Below, in pieces: positions 34,761 to 47,744 of a stretch of 64,000 nt of DNA (the stretch's first letter is position 1; each line of letters starts with the position of its first letter). The stretch is taken from positions 531,918 to 595,917 of the forward strand of contig MNCI01015029.1 of assembly GCA_015680685.1 (NCBI GenBank), given 5' to 3'. The notes under the pieces are model-generated. The model worked only from the letters and a program-made list of their open reading frames with translations. It was not told the origin of the DNA and did no database searches. The translations under genes and the position numbers were made by a program. This DNA is from Gnetum montanum. Its lineage: Eukaryota; Streptophyta; Gnetopsida; Gnetales; Gnetaceae.

Positions 34761-35990
34761 GCTTGTCAATCACAACTAATAGTAAGTTAGTAATTAATCA
34801 ATTAAAAACAATTTCACAATCAATTAATTATAAACTTATCCATCAATCAATTATAAAATAGCTCATTCGTTACTTAGGTTATTCATGACCTAATATCATA
34901 ACTTATATATTTTGTTTATTATAATATATTATCTAACTTATACAATATTGTTTATTATTATAGATTATTATTTTAAATTGTTTTAAACAAAACTAAGGAA
35001 AAGAAAATTGCCGCATTCCAAGACTGCCACAAGACGTGCGATTAGCAGTGGGGTTGACGGGAGACCAGGGAGCGGATTGGCAGCGGGGAAACGAAGTGGA
35101 CGGCATATTATAAAATAACTCATCAATCAGTTATAAAATTAATGAGAATAATTAATAATTAATTAAAAGCATATTATATTTACTTATACATTATTATTAC
35201 TATGATTATTTATTTTTTTCACTAAGAAAAAAGAAATGGCTTGGCAATGTGACGCGGTTAGGAGCTTTAGCTGCACAACAACGACACAGGGTTTTCGTTG
35301 CAGTGGTAGAAACGACAGGTGAAGGTTGCATGGCACGACATGGCAAGTAGCACAATAGTGGGTGAATGGAGCCCCAATGGTAAGAACCCTAATGTTATCT
35401 AATGACTTTTTCATAGCTTCAACATGTATAGATGCCGGGTGCCAGCTAAGTCTAAATCTCAAATTACAGTTATTTGAATCTAGTATTACCCAGCCAGTAT
35501 TGGTCTTGGAAGAAATCTATCTTCTAGATCACTGCATGGATGAAAAACAATCTATTAATAAAGTGTTACTTGTAAACATAGGTGATGCGGACGGTGAGGG
35601 CCTGGCGTGGTAGAACAACAGTTTCAACAGCGTGGCCGGTGTCGGACGTAGCTGTGGAGCGGCAATGAGGGTTTCTGTGTTGTGGGCCTCGTGGTGGGGG
35701 TTTCTTGCGTCACATGTGGGACACGCATGGCTACAGGCAGCACCCGATTAGCAACATGGGCCTACAAGGTCCTGCAAGGCTCACTGGGCAATGGCAGGAG
35801 AAACGGGGATCGGAAATGGCTGTGCAAAGGCGGCAAGGGTGGTGCAGCAAATTGCTGTGGTTCTAGACGCAGCGGTGGACTGCGGTTGCATGGCCGGTTG
35901 TAAGGCCTGCACATCTCACTGTGGAGATGTCACGGTTGGGGCAGTCGATGGCAGAGAAAGTTCAAACACCCTATTTCATGTTTTTGTTAC
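34761..35990. other. AT-rich DNA with GC-rich islands, no gene recognised
   Basis: Three GC-rich, CpG-containing islands (about 35005-35105, 35240-35345 and 35585-35950) interrupt very AT-rich DNA. The first lies between two similar flanks (ttataaaatagctcattc at 34852 and ttataaaataactcatca at 35109), suggesting an insertion. Short Gly/Arg-rich frames occur but I recognise no protein. The last island abuts LINE ORF1 remains at 36.0 kb and could be LINE 5' untranslated DNA. Confidence 0.4.
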
Positions 35991-37320
35991 TGACATTGGT
36001 GCAATGAAGATACCTAATTTTGTTTTGCCTAATGATGTACGTAAGTCATTGTTAATTTATGTTACATCACAATATATATTCATTCAAATTTTAGGTTACT
36101 TGCCTCATAATTGAAGTTCCACTTCACAGTTAAATAATGTAATTTAAAAACTTTAATTTATCTTACATCACAATATATATTTATTCAAATTTTAGGTTAC
36201 TTGCCTCATAATTGAAGTTCCACTTCATAGTTAAATAATGTAATTTAAAAGGTTGACATTCAAGTCATTTAGGCTAGGTATTATTCTCATTTTTTTATGC
36301 TTGTTGAGTTACGTAATGCTTCAATGGTCATGTCCTTGATATAGTGGTAATCATTTATACATAAGCATACAATGTTAATCATTTATAAGTAGACTTTAGA
36401 TTTTGATGTCGAATCTAAAGAATAATCAAAAGTTCCATATATTGTTGAATTATTTAATTTTCCACTAATTTTTCAAAAAGCTAGTAAGAAATTATTAGTA
36501 TTGTTTGCTTCATTAAGCATATGAAATCTATTTCTACACCATTTTGATTCTCGTAGATGTTTTTTCTGTTGACATCAATCTTCTTCACAAGAAAAAGGAA
36601 TTGGTATTACAAGAAAGCAAGAAGACATATTCAACAAACCTCATACCATAATCTTTCTAATTCTTACAACTTTTATCATTGTGAAGGACATTTATTTAAT
36701 AGTTGTTCTTTTTTTTAAGAGAAAAAGGTATTGAAGAAAAGAAAAAAGGTGTTGATATCAAGAAAAAAAAACATGTTAAAGCTGAGTATAGTAAAAAAAA
36801 ATTTGAAGTTCAATAGATCAAAAATCAAGATAATGTCAATAATATGAATGATCAAATGATTGTAAAGAAATTAGAGAAGATAAAACCATTTATGAATACT
36901 TTTACTTTTACTAAATCAAATATTGATCCAAATAATTTGCACATAAATTATGTAAAAACACTACTATCTACTCAAAGATTGCTAATTTAATTGGTAATTT
37001 GGAACAACAAAATGTACCTTGTTTGTTAAAATTATCACTTTTAAGGTTGATTGACCTTTAAACGAAACTCAATGTAAGGTGCATCATGATAGACATTATG
37101 TATGAGCATTTACTTTTGGATCTTTCTCTCCTCCAAAAGATGATATTTCACCAAAGCTTTCTATTGCTACATTAAATTCTTTTATGATTTTAAGTTCAAA
37201 CACAAATATTAACAATGATGCAAATTTTTTAGGACTAGGAGCATTCTTGCTCCTAACAATTAATTTTCCTCTACAATTTCTTTAAAGAATCTATTGTAAG
37301 ACTATTCACCTAAGTAGATA
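35985..37320 (+). pseudogene. LINE ORF1 remnant (copy 1)
   Basis: Decayed nucleic-acid-binding ORF1 of a plant L1-type LINE. The frame opens with MKIPNFVLPNDVRKSLLIYV. Farther on (36660-36720) comes SNSYNFYHCEGHLFNSC, a CCHC zinc-knuckle remnant whose first Cys has become Phe, then a Lys-rich tail (36720-36800). It aligns with 49040-50660. Bases 36051-36250 contain a tandem duplication with a period of 101 bp (copies at 36063 and 36164 of the tacatcacaatatatatt word). Confidence 0.65.
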
Positions 37321-38400
37321 TCTCTAAAATTGGAAAGTTATTCCTTTCTATATTATTTCTGGGGCTTTCTACTAAGTGATCAAGCATGTGATGTACTTTG
37401 CATTCTTTTTTATAAAATTTTTTTAGTGTCCAACACCCCCATCATATTTAGAATGCATAAATTTATTAACCATCAACTATACTCCAAATGAGATATTACA
37501 TTTTCATCTTTATTTAAGTTCACATGATCTTAGGATAGAAAGTGGAAGATGGATGCAACTTTTGAGAGAAGGACACATGTTTTTCTTAGTTTTCCTTAAA
37601 CTAAACATTTGAGGCAACAATGCAATATTTTCGATGAAGGTTTATATGTTCTTTTTTTTGTTCCATCTAATGTTATTCAACCAATTTGTGGAGTTGATAT
37701 TTTACTTTTATGATACAAATGTAATTTTTACTAAAGGATCCTTTAAATCTTTGCACAAAATCATTTTTGGCATTTAGGAAACCTATTCATCCTATGCTTA
37801 TGGATGAAGATGTCAACCACATATGTAGATCTTCTTCAATCACAATGGTACATGTATATCATTGGATGTCAAAGTTTGTTAATTCACTATGCAAAGATGC
37901 AACCATAAGAAAACGGATGCCTTTCATCCTTAACAAGCTCAAAGGTGGGGTCCATGCTACAAAGCACACTATTAGAATCATCAATAATTACCAATTAACA
38001 TAACTATTAATCATTATCATTAATGCCTACCATTAACCCATGATTTGCTCTTAAGTTTCCATGGTATTCCTATGAGGTTTTCAATATCAAATACTTGGAG
38101 TAATTATAACGCTAATACTAAGTTAACTTGTCATTAAGGATTGTTTAGTGTATTATGTTATCTATTTTGACCAACCCTCATACAAGACAGGAACAATTGT
38201 TGGGTAGAATCCTCATGTATGTCCAAAACCACTCTTGGGTTATGTCAAAGCTAGCATTAATCCTATAGTTATCCTAGATCTTAGCTTCCCACTACCATAT
38301 TAGATAATGTTTGTTACTACAATGCTACTAGATTGATGAACATCAGATGTTGAGACCAAACCAATCTTGAAAAATCTCCCCTCTAGGGTACGAAAAGGAT
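37321..38400. other. unassigned, possibly LINE-derived
   Basis: A + strand frame near 37500 reads HDLRIESGRWMQLLREG, and 37767-38003 is an open frame of 78 codons (HPMLMDEDVNHICRSSSITM at its start). I do not recognise either; no domain can be assigned. Confidence 0.35.
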
Positions 38401-41400
38401 TAGGCCTTGCCCTTATTCAGAAGCATCCTCACAAGTTTTCATTTCTTATTAAAGGATTTCTTATAAAGAGAAGGAGAAAACTATCTCTAAAGAAAAAACA
38501 ATAATTCAATCAAAGATAAAGAAAAAATAGGAATAAAAGCTAAAAGATTTCCATCCTTAAGCCTTAAAAAATGAAATTAGTATTCTAGAAAATAAATTAA
38601 TTGTTTAGCTTTCATTATGAGCTTTTTAATTCAAGTTATAGTTGAAAAGTGACATCTTTAAGAATGACTTCATTGATGCTTGGTTAAAAGTTGTTATAAA
38701 TTCTAGATGTCCATTTCCAAACATGTTAAGCAAGAACAAACTCAAAAAAACATGAGGAAATAAGTCTTCACTTCTACAAAAGGACATCAAGGAAAAGCAT
38801 TTAGTATATGTTTCAGATGAATGCCTATAGAAAGACCTTGATGAATAAGACATCATAAAAAATATGAATGTTAGGAAATGTAGGAATTCTTCAATTATCT
38901 TTTATTTTCCTCATCCATAAGGATAATGGTAATTTTATTTTGTATGTATTATTGAATTTGTTAAAAATAAAATTATTCTCAATAATAATATTATAAGCAA
39001 CATATATACCATTCTTCCACAAAATATCTAAGAAAGCCTGATGCAAATTATTATCAAGTTTAAACAAATTCTGAAGATTAGAATTTAATTTTTCAAAATT
39101 CTTTTTTCACTTTCTATTCAAACCATAGAATTTAGAAGCTTCATTCTCTAAGTAATCTATTTATCATGCATATGTAGATAAGAAATTCCAATGATACCAA
39201 ATCTACTCCAAGTGGTACACAATCTAGATGCATTGGTAGCTTAAGATTATTTATTAAAATGAAGCCACTATGGGCTAATTTTCTTAAGCATATTTTTTTA
39301 AAACTATAATTGAATTGCAATTCCAATGTTTACTAAGCTTGCATCATGTCTTTTAAATTTGTTTAAGAATTAAAGAACCAAGAATAAAAATAGCCTAAAG
39401 ATAAAGAAGATAGTGAAGAAAGTTATTAGAAAAATAAGAGTTATCATTCTTAGGCTTTCCTTGTATAAGTCTATTTCTTAAAAGGAGAATCTAAACATCA
39501 TCTTCATTAATGCATTTTGCAATGCATTTTTCCACAGAGAAATACCTTCGTTATAGCAATTAATGAGGCCAAACCCTCTATCTTTCTTATTACTAGTGTA
39601 AATATTTTAAGCAACTCTAGAAAAACCTTTTTTCTATGTTACTTAGTAGATCAAATAAACTAATAGATAATATGATCAGTTCTCTTACAATAAATTTTAG
39701 AAGGATCTCAAACGAAAGTAATAAAGATAAGTTGACTAAAGAATTTATTTAATAACTAAAAATTTTCTAGCAAGGATGAGCTTTTTTCCTTTCCATATAT
39801 CAAGCTTCTTTTTAATTTTATCAACCATGTAATTCCACAAAATAGTAAGATGAAGCACAAAAGAAAAAGGTATCCTTAAAATTTTGAAGACAGAAAATAT
39901 TTTCTAAGATTTTCTAAGGCTTAAGAGTAATCCACTTATCAATATTACCATTATAATAAATAAAAAAATTTTGTTAGTTGATCTAAGATCCATATAACAT
40001 GCAGTAATCCTTCACTCTAGGTAAAAGAGTATTGAAATGTTATTGAGATTTATTAATTTTAAGAAAAAAATCATCTACATAATGCATGTTAAGCATTTGT
40101 GTACCTTAATCATCAATTGAAATTCCCTTAATGAAATTCCTTTGTAGATCATAATTAGGATGTTGTGAAGAAAAAATCTACAGTAATAATAAAAGATAGA
40201 CCTAGAAGAAAACCTGGATGAACTAACTATTGAAGAGAAACAAAGGAACCTAATCCAAAATTAGTAGCAACTTAAGCATTACAATAAGTGAGTATGGTAT
40301 GGATAACTTGGATAAAATCATCACCAAATCTTGGTTTATAAAGATATAAAATAATGAAATTCCATTCCATGTTATCTTGGTTAGTATCAGAATCCCATTG
40401 CATTTCTTTCCAAGTTGTAATAACGTTATTTAAGATATGTCTATCTTTAACAAAATCAATCTTTAAAATGATATCTTGAATAACCTTCTAAATTTGGCAA
40501 GTCATGCATTTAGATCAAATTTTAGAAGTATTATTAAGAAGAGTAATAAACATCCAATTACTAATGTGTTGAAAATCTCCATTCATAGGAAGAAGACAAA
40601 TCACACCTTTATTAATAGTTTTACCAAGAAAAACTTTTTTAATAACTTCTTAGAAAATATGAAAATGATAATCTCTAATGAAGTCCCCATGCTTCTTAAA
40701 AAACTCAATTAAAAACCATTTAAACTTAGAGCTTTACCATTTATTAATCTAAAGACCACTGCTTTGATTTCTTTTGTTGTAATTTCTACTGTAAAAATAC
40801 TTTCTTATGCTTATGATATAAGATGAAGAATATGCATACTAAAGGCATGCAGTGATTCCATGCTAAAATCTTTAGAAAAAATTGATTAATTAAAAACTTT
40901 CTTTAATGATGAAATCATTTATATAAAGTGACTCTAGTTTAGGTACTTGATCCTTTTCTTTTAAAAATTTAAAAACTTTCTTGCAAGGTTCATCTTCAAT
41001 TTTTAGCTAACACATACAACTTTTAGTAAGAGCCCTTTTAGCTTCAAAAATATCCCAACATTGTTTAGCATAATGAGCTTTAGCCAATGTTTTTTGAGCT
41101 TCAAAATCAAAGAGATTTTGGTCCAAAAGAATTTAAGTTTGTTTTTTACAAATTCTACAAGATCTTCTTTAACTTGATGCTTATGATTAGCAAATTTTTT
41201 TTCAAATTATCTAACATTATTTCTAACTTTACAAGTAGTTTTTTACTACTAGTCAATCCAACCAATATCACCAATAGGCTTTTTTTCAGCATTTCATAAA
41301 TACTTCAAAATATTTTTCCCACTCAATTCTATGAACATATTAGCATTCATACAAAAAAGCTCATATTATCAAAAGGATGAAGAATTAATACTAGAGAGCA

Positions 41401-42700
41401 AAAGGCTAATAGGAAAATGATTTGACAAAGTAGTATCTGTATGCACTTCTACTTTGCTTACAAGATTCTAAAATCTATCATTTCCTTGTTGATAATTACA
41501 CCAAGTAAAATCTATCAAGTTGATAGTAAATTCTATCATTTCCTTGTTGATAATTACACCAAGTATAATGTTTTTCATACAAATTAGATGAGAACAAAGA
41601 GCTAACATCATAAAAAAATATTTTTTATTAAAATTACATCAATCTTCTTCTTCTTCTTCTTCTTTTGAGAAGATATGTTAGGAGGAAGACCATCAAGTTT
41701 ATCTAAATGATTTTCAATCATAGTGAAATCACCTTTAATAATTCAAAAAAATTAAGGTAGAGATAGAAAATATTTTAAATAATCTAATTAATCTTTCAAA
41801 TTATTAGCAGCATAAATATTATAAACACCAAAGTTACCTTTTTTACTATGATAAATAATCCAAATAACTCTTTCAAGGTTATCGAAACTAGAATTTAAAA
41901 CCTTTCGAATCTAATTTTTATTAATAAGAATAGCAACACCTTCTTTATTAACTTCATGAGTAGCAAAAAAAATAATGCAAATTTTTAAAATGCATTTACC
42001 AACGTAATTAATATTATAAGTTGAAATCTTAATTTGTTATAGGAAAATAAAATGTTAAGATAAATGCTGATTTAAATGATACTCATTAACAATCTTTACT
42101 TGCGACCTATCAGAAACACCATCAACATTCCATGATAAAATTAACATTGAGATGTGGGGGAGGAGGGCCCCATCCTTGATTTTTAAGCTTATCATTTGTC
42201 TGGCAATCCATATCATTAATAAGTGAAAAGGCATTATCCAATAAAAGAATATTTGGAACAATAGGAGAAGTAGAAAGAGAATGACATACCTCTAGAGATT
42301 TTAAATTAAAATCAATAGTTGCATACTTCTTCTTTTTATGTTGCATGAGTAAAATCCATCTACATTAATACTTTTATTACTAGTCCTTGTTGAAAATTTC
42401 TTTTCTTCTAAAAAACAATTCTCTTTAGATATAAAGAATTTACTAACACCTTTAAAATTAAAAGGATTAGTAAAATGTTAAGAACATGTTGAAGAAGATT
42501 TGAATTGTGCTTGCTGAAAATTACTATTATTTTTCTTTTTAAAAAATTGTTCTTTTTTCTTCCTCAAAAACCACTTTTTTATTGGGAATAAGATAGATTC
42601 CAATAACATGGCCTTCATGATGACAGTAGCTACAACATCCTCATAAATTATAATATGTAATTTTTTTGGAAATTGCACTAATTACTGGCCTTACATTTTA
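38400..42700 (-). mobile_element. L1-type LINE, ORF2 remains (minus-strand copy)
   Basis: Endonuclease begins MLILSWNVDGVSDRSQVK (about 42150 downwards), followed by NKEGVAILINKN, ERVIWIIYHSKKGNFGVYNI and KGDFTMIENHLDKLDGLPPN, the GDFN-type block. RT follows at about 40720-39980: GVICLLPMNGDFQHISNW, QDIILKIDFVKDRHILNN, RFGDDFIQVIHTI, then LNMHYVDDFFL (YVDD at 40070-40081, Asp pair intact). The C-terminal remainder runs to about 38600. Numerous frameshifts; a dead copy of the same family as the + strand pieces at 43.0-44.1 and 47.7-48.4 kb. Confidence 0.85.
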
Positions 42701-43019
42701 ATTTTGTTTTCTTTTGTTGTAAACTAATCTCTACAAAATAACCTATGTACTACACATCATCAATTAATTTTTTTAGCTCTATATTTAGAATTCTGTTAAT
42801 GCTCCAACAATTTCTCTTTCAATACTTTGTAAAATAAGAAGAGATTTTCTAATTTAATCCATGGATTAAAAATCTCTTTCTATAATAATTCAATTTAATA
42901 ATCCAATAAATATTTTCTTCTATCTCTACCTCTACTAATATTTTAAAAAATTTTCATTGGAAAATTTTTTCTTAACTATTAATGATATGGATTGTGAGAT
43001 AAATGCTAAGCTTGAGAAA

Positions 43020-44146
43020 TCAAGATGGGGGCTTTTCTGCACATGTTAATGTTGTTGCTATCATGGAATGTTTGTAGCTTTTCAAGTAGGTCCCAAACAA
43101 ATATTAACAAGGAGTATCTTTTCAATAAATATTTATCTCTAAATTTTCTTTTACCTCAAGAGATTAAGATCTTAGCATATGATATTACTTTTTTGATAAT
43201 TATAATTTTAAAAATTACATTTTTTTTATGTTAATCATGAAGTTAGTGGATGAGGTGTTGCTATTTTAGTTAATAAAATTTGGACTAGAAAACTTTTGAG
43301 TTTTGGCTCTTACAACCTTACTAGAGTTATTTGGATTGCTTATCGAAGTGAAAAAGAAGGTTTTAGACACTATAATAATAAGGTGTTAGCCTAGTGGTAA
43401 GACTCTTGATTTGAAAGTTTTAAGTCATGGGTTCAATTCTAGTCCACAATACTGAGTTATAAAGTTCTAACTGAACTATATTACAATTATTTCAGCATTC
43501 TAATATCCCCCAATGTCCACCTTTACACTTTGTAATATTTATGTTCCTAATAAATCAAAAGATTGATTAGAGGTTTGGAAATATTTTCTATCTCTATCTA
43601 AAGTTATTAGAAGTAATTTTATTATGGTTGAAAGTCATTTTGATAAACATGATGGTCTTCCTCCTAATATGTCTTCATAAGAAAAACAAGACTCATGCAA
43701 TTTTAAAAAAAAAAAATTCTTTTTCATATTATCTCTTGTTCTCTAACCATTCAAATTAGAAAAATTATAATAAGAAAAACTATATTTGGTATAATTATTA
43801 ACATAAAATGCTAGAATCTATTATTACTTGGATAGATTTTACATATCTTATGTTTTTTCTCAGAAGCCTATAGGAAAAGTAGTAATGCGTACATATGGTA
43901 TTTTGTTAGGTCATTTTTCTATTAGTTTTTTCTCTCTAGGATTGATTCCTCTTTCTTTCAAAATTAGAAGCTTTTTCAGTTAAATGCTAATGCATTTACA
44001 GGACCCAATGGGAAAAATATTTAAGTCTTTATGGAATGTAGAAAAAATCTACTAGTGATATAGGTTAAATTGATCAATGGTACTATAATACTTGCAAACT
44101 TAGAAATTATGAAAAATGGTTTGAAAAGCTATTAGCTAAGAGAAAG
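43020..44146 (+). pseudogene. L1-type LINE endonuclease (plus-strand copy)
   Basis: Reads MLLLSWNVCSFSSRSQTN from 43049, then SGCGVAILVNKIWTRKLLS, NLTRVIWIAYRSEKEGF, and after a SINE insertion SNIYVPNKSKDWLEVW and VESHFDKHDGLPPN. This matches the minus-strand copy block for block. The protein is a phosphodiesterase-type (APE-like) nuclease that nicks target DNA. The GDFN equivalent has changed to ESHFD. After 43690 the frame decays towards the RT and is cut by element D at 44147. Confidence 0.8.
43381..43490 (+). mobile_element. tRNA-derived SINE inserted in the LINE endonuclease
   Basis: aggtgttagcctagtggtaag carries an RNA polymerase III A box (tagcctagtgg) and gggttcaattct (43430-43440) a B box, about 35 bp apart, as in a tRNA-derived SINE head. 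The body (aatactgagttataaagttctaac) is shared with a minus-strand copy at 50690-50788. The LINE frame on either side is continuous without it. Confidence 0.75.
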
Positions 44147-45099
44147 TGATATGGGCCCTATCTCAATAGACCTCAAAAGAACCCATTCCATAAGCTTCCT
44201 AAGTAATTTTAGCTCAAAAAATAAAAAGAACACAATGAAATGAGAAAAAATCTTCCTTTTATTAAGAAACCTCTCAAAATGTAGAGAAATACATCAAAGA
44301 TGAGAACTCAAGCTCAACTCACAACTCTAGCAAGGATCTTAGAGGCCATATATTTTTCCTCTTAATCCTGAATTGCTCACAATGGAGCCAAAGCTCAAGA
44401 AAAGACACTTATAAGAGATTCTCTCAACCTCTCTTAAGTGCTCTTCCTTGCCCCTCACTCAAACACTTCTTACACAAGCTCTAAAATCCCTCTTGCACAA
44501 GCTCTTTCCTTGTATAAGATCATAAAAGACTAGCCTTCTATCCTTGACTACTCTTCTCCTTGAGACTAACCTATTTCCTCTGATTAGCCTTCTTCCTTGG
44601 ACTCTTATTTCTAACTTCTTTATGTCACATTTCATCTTCCCTCCAATTTACCATTTAATTTGATGTTTATTAAAATCCATACAAGATTTCTTGGATAAAT
44701 AGGAGACATCTTTCCCAAGTGCATAGATGTCAGAGGAGACATCATGGAATTGGAGGAGATGTCTTGGAGAAAACACCCTGTAGGAGACATCTTTCCTACC
44801 AAGGCCAAAAATAAAGATGTTATTTTTAGGTTTGAAATCTTTGGATTACTTCGAAAAAAGTCTCCATAGATTCTGAAACTTTCTAAACTCATCGAAATGA
44901 TCCCAAAACACCTCCAACACATGCCAAAACATCCTAGAATCATCATTAAAAAGGTCAACATAAGAAAACACATACAAATAGAATACACACACATGCAAGA
45001 TATATTGAGGATTACACAAGAGTTGGGTGATGTCGTGATCATCTCTCCCACCCTTAAAATTATCATGCTTAATGGCCTTTTATAAGCTAGAAGGGATCA
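44147..45099 (-). repeat. 3' LTR of element D
   Basis: Begins tgatatgggccctat and ends agaagggatca. Its first 650 bp align with 46996-47700 (shared ctcaatagacc, aatacatcaaagatg and gctcacaatggagcca). Repeats of ggagacatc(t/a)t are scattered through 44700-44800. Confidence 0.75.
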
Positions 45100-45112
45100 T
45101 GCCTCCATGACT

Positions 45113-46980
45113 CAAGGTCATCACACTTAGCACAATAATCAAGACTTAATGCATAAAAATATAAGAATGAGTATCAATTGAGGTTTTGGATTTAAACTTC
45201 TCTTACTTATGGAGGCTTTTCCTCATGTCCCACCATGCTTCCTTCATCTGATCATCTCTTTGAAATGCTTCCATTGCATCCCCACGATGACTCAAACATA
45301 TAACAAATGAAGAAAAAGAAGAAGAAAAAGGATTAGGCTTCCCTTAACCTAATATTCTTTCTTTCCTTCTTTTTCCTTTTCTTTACCTTCTTCTTCTTAG
45401 TGTTTAGAAGACTCTCACATAGCTTCCTTTGATCATTAGCATTACAATGCATATTTTCTTCACGTTTCCCATCTATTTCACAACCAAGATAATCAAATTC
45501 ATCACAATCAATGGTCTCACCAACATCAATAATGATCTTCTCATAATGAGTATGCCAATAACCATCATCATCAAAAAAATTGCATTATTAGTATTCCTTT
45601 CACTAACAATGGCATCAAATTTCACATTACACTCATCATTTACAACATGACTCACAATTTCATCATAATCATCACAATGATCATGATTCTCCTCATCACA
45701 ATTAAACAAATCACTACCAAGGTGAAGTAAAAAACTAGCATCCATCACACTAGCTTCAACATGATATACATGACTACCATTTGCAAGGTAAAGCTTAGAC
45801 TCAATTACCTCTTCATAGCCTCTCCCATCCATCTTTGGTTCAAATCGATCTTCAACATGTGGCTATCCAATCTTATCAAAGCTTGAAGGTTCAATATGCT
45901 AAATAGAAGTTTTCTAATTCCAATGGCTTCTGCTCTTCAGAGAAATCATCAACAAGCTTTTCATTCCATTTTGGAGGTACCAACTCAAAAGGTAAAATCT
46001 CCTCCATGGCTTTAACATTATATTCGTCATGAACATCATGACAACCATCATTCTTTCATATACCTTGGCTAGAAGACTTACCTCTCTTTCATGAAATTTT
46101 CTCAACTTGGTTTAGAATCTCCTTTTCCTTGACACAAGTTATAGAAAAATTACAAAAGGAATGAGTATCATGCCTTCTAGTGCTACCTTTAATCCTCATT
46201 GAAGAAGTCCTTTAATATTTGCCACTTCTTTGGCTTTGATCCTTCACCTCCCATGACTTATGAGGTAGGGACTATCCTTAATTAGTAGCATATACCATCT
46301 TGGACTTTGAAGACCTCTTGATCCATTTGATGAAGCTCTTGGTTTCCTCTCTTAAAATATTTAAGTATTAAGCACTCTTTTTCTTGATAAGAGATACTTG
46401 AGAACTCCTTTTCTCATTAATCTATCCTTCACTAGATCTTTCATCTTCTTCCTTTCCTTGATGGCTAGAAGATATTCTTTCAATTCTTCTTAAAATATTT
46501 CCCAAGTTATTCTTGATTTTCTCCTTATTCCTTCTTCTTGAAGTTTCTAAAAAATCTTAGTACTTTTGGACCCTTACTTTGGGAAGAACTTCCTGCATTT
46601 CAGCCACAAAGGCCTTAAAGGAGCACTTAAGCTCTTGAAGCTCTTGTCCAAGTTGTTGATTAGCCTTCTTCTTAGGAATCATATCTTTCATAGGTCCAAA
46701 GGTAAAACATAAAGTGACAAGAATGATGTCCCAAAAAATGCACAAATATCCATAATAATGATTGTTTCATTTTTAGAAAACACCAAGCTTCAACATAAAA
46801 GTGTAAATTTGAAGTAGTTCACTTCAAATGCTAGCCTTTCGAAAAGATTGATGCCCAAAAATCACAAAAGAAACTTGACTTTATAAGGTTCTCTAAACCC
46901 TAAGTGGCTATAAATCCTTAAATTTCTTGAAAATCTTGATGAAGATCACCAATTTATGTGTGTATTCCTCTAAACCAAGT
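45113..46980 (-). pseudogene. Gag-like remnant of element D
   Basis: The - strand frame reads KKKANQQLGQELQELKCSFK and AFVAEMQEVLPKVRVQKY (46720-46557), a coiled-coil-like start, then a basic Arg/Lys/Ser stretch. Farther on (45832-45473) is an acidic, His-rich stretch ending in ECNVKFDAIVSE. Several stops occur. No zinc knuckle or enzyme domain is visible. I infer a Gag-like protein from its position; the family is not recognised. Confidence 0.4.
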
Positions 46981-46981
46981 G

Positions 46982-46992
46982 TTCTAATACCA
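46982..46992 (-). promoter_or_regulatory. primer binding site of element D (initiator tRNA-Met type)
   Basis: On the - strand, three bases after the LTR, tggtattagaa. The usual plant site complementary to initiator tRNA-Met is tggtatcagag; the differences are transitions. It shows the element belongs to a lineage different from A, C and E. Confidence 0.7.
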
Positions 46993-46995
46993 ATT

Positions 46996-47730
46996 TGATG
47001 TGGAGCCTACCTCAATAGACCCTAAAAGAATCCATTCTACAAGCTTCCTAAGCAAATTCAACTCAAAAAACATGAACACAATGAAATCAAAAAAAATCTC
47101 CCTTTTATTAAGAGAACTCTCAAGATGTAGAGAAATACATCAAAGATGCAAAGCCAAGCTCAACTCATAACTCTCCCAAAGATCTTAAAGGCCACACATG
47201 TCTCCTCTCAATCCTCAAGTGCTCACAATGGAGCCAAAGCTCAAGACAAGATACTTATAAAAAATTTTCTCAATTCCTATTAAATTCTATCCCTTGCTTC
47301 TTACTCAAACTCTTCTTTCACAAGCTCTCTCCTTGCACAAAATCAAAAAAGACCAACTTTCTTTCTTGAACTAGTCTTCTTCTCGAGACTAACTTACTTT
47401 CTCTAATTAGCCTAATTAGCCTCCTCCATTGGACTCTTATTTATAGCTTCTTGGTATGACTTTTCATCTTTTCTCCAATTTATCATTTAATTTGATATCC
47501 ATTAAAGTCCATACAAGACATCTTGGAGAAATAGGAGATGTCCTTTCCAAGTGCAAAGTTATCATTGGAGACATCTTGGAATTGGGAGAGACATCTTGGA
47601 GAAGATGTCTTATAGAAGACATCTTGGCTACTAAGGAGTTATCTTGCCTACTAGGGTCAAATATAAAGATTCTTGTTTCAAGGTATGGAACCTCCAGATG
47701 CCTCCAAACAAGTCCCCATTAATCTCATAA
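46996..47730 (-). repeat. 5' LTR of element D, truncated
   Basis: Begins tgatgtggagcctacc and is alignable to the left LTR up to about 47700, where the match is lost and LINE-like DNA follows. About 200 bp are missing relative to the left LTR. Confidence 0.7.
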
Positions 47731-47744
47731 AAGGGAATGTAATG

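Larger units (their letters stand above)
44147..47730 (-). mobile_element. non-autonomous LTR element D nested in a LINE
   Basis: Two LTRs (44147-45099 and 46996 to about 47730) enclose 1.9 kb. Orientation is - strand: the primer site adjoins the right LTR and a polypurine-like motif adjoins the left LTR (tgcctccatgact at 45100-45112 on the + strand). The interior holds only a degraded Gag-like frame, with no protease, RT or integrase. LINE sequence flanks it on both sides. The right LTR is truncated, so a target duplication cannot be confirmed. Confidence 0.75.

Noticed and set aside
37767-38003. Small host gene of 78 codons
   Set aside because: No family recognised, no supporting upstream signals, and it lies between LINE remains; kept only as unassigned DNA.
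43387-43440. Functional tRNA gene
   Set aside because: A and B boxes are present but there is no cloverleaf or acceptor stem, and a second diverged copy shows it is a SINE.
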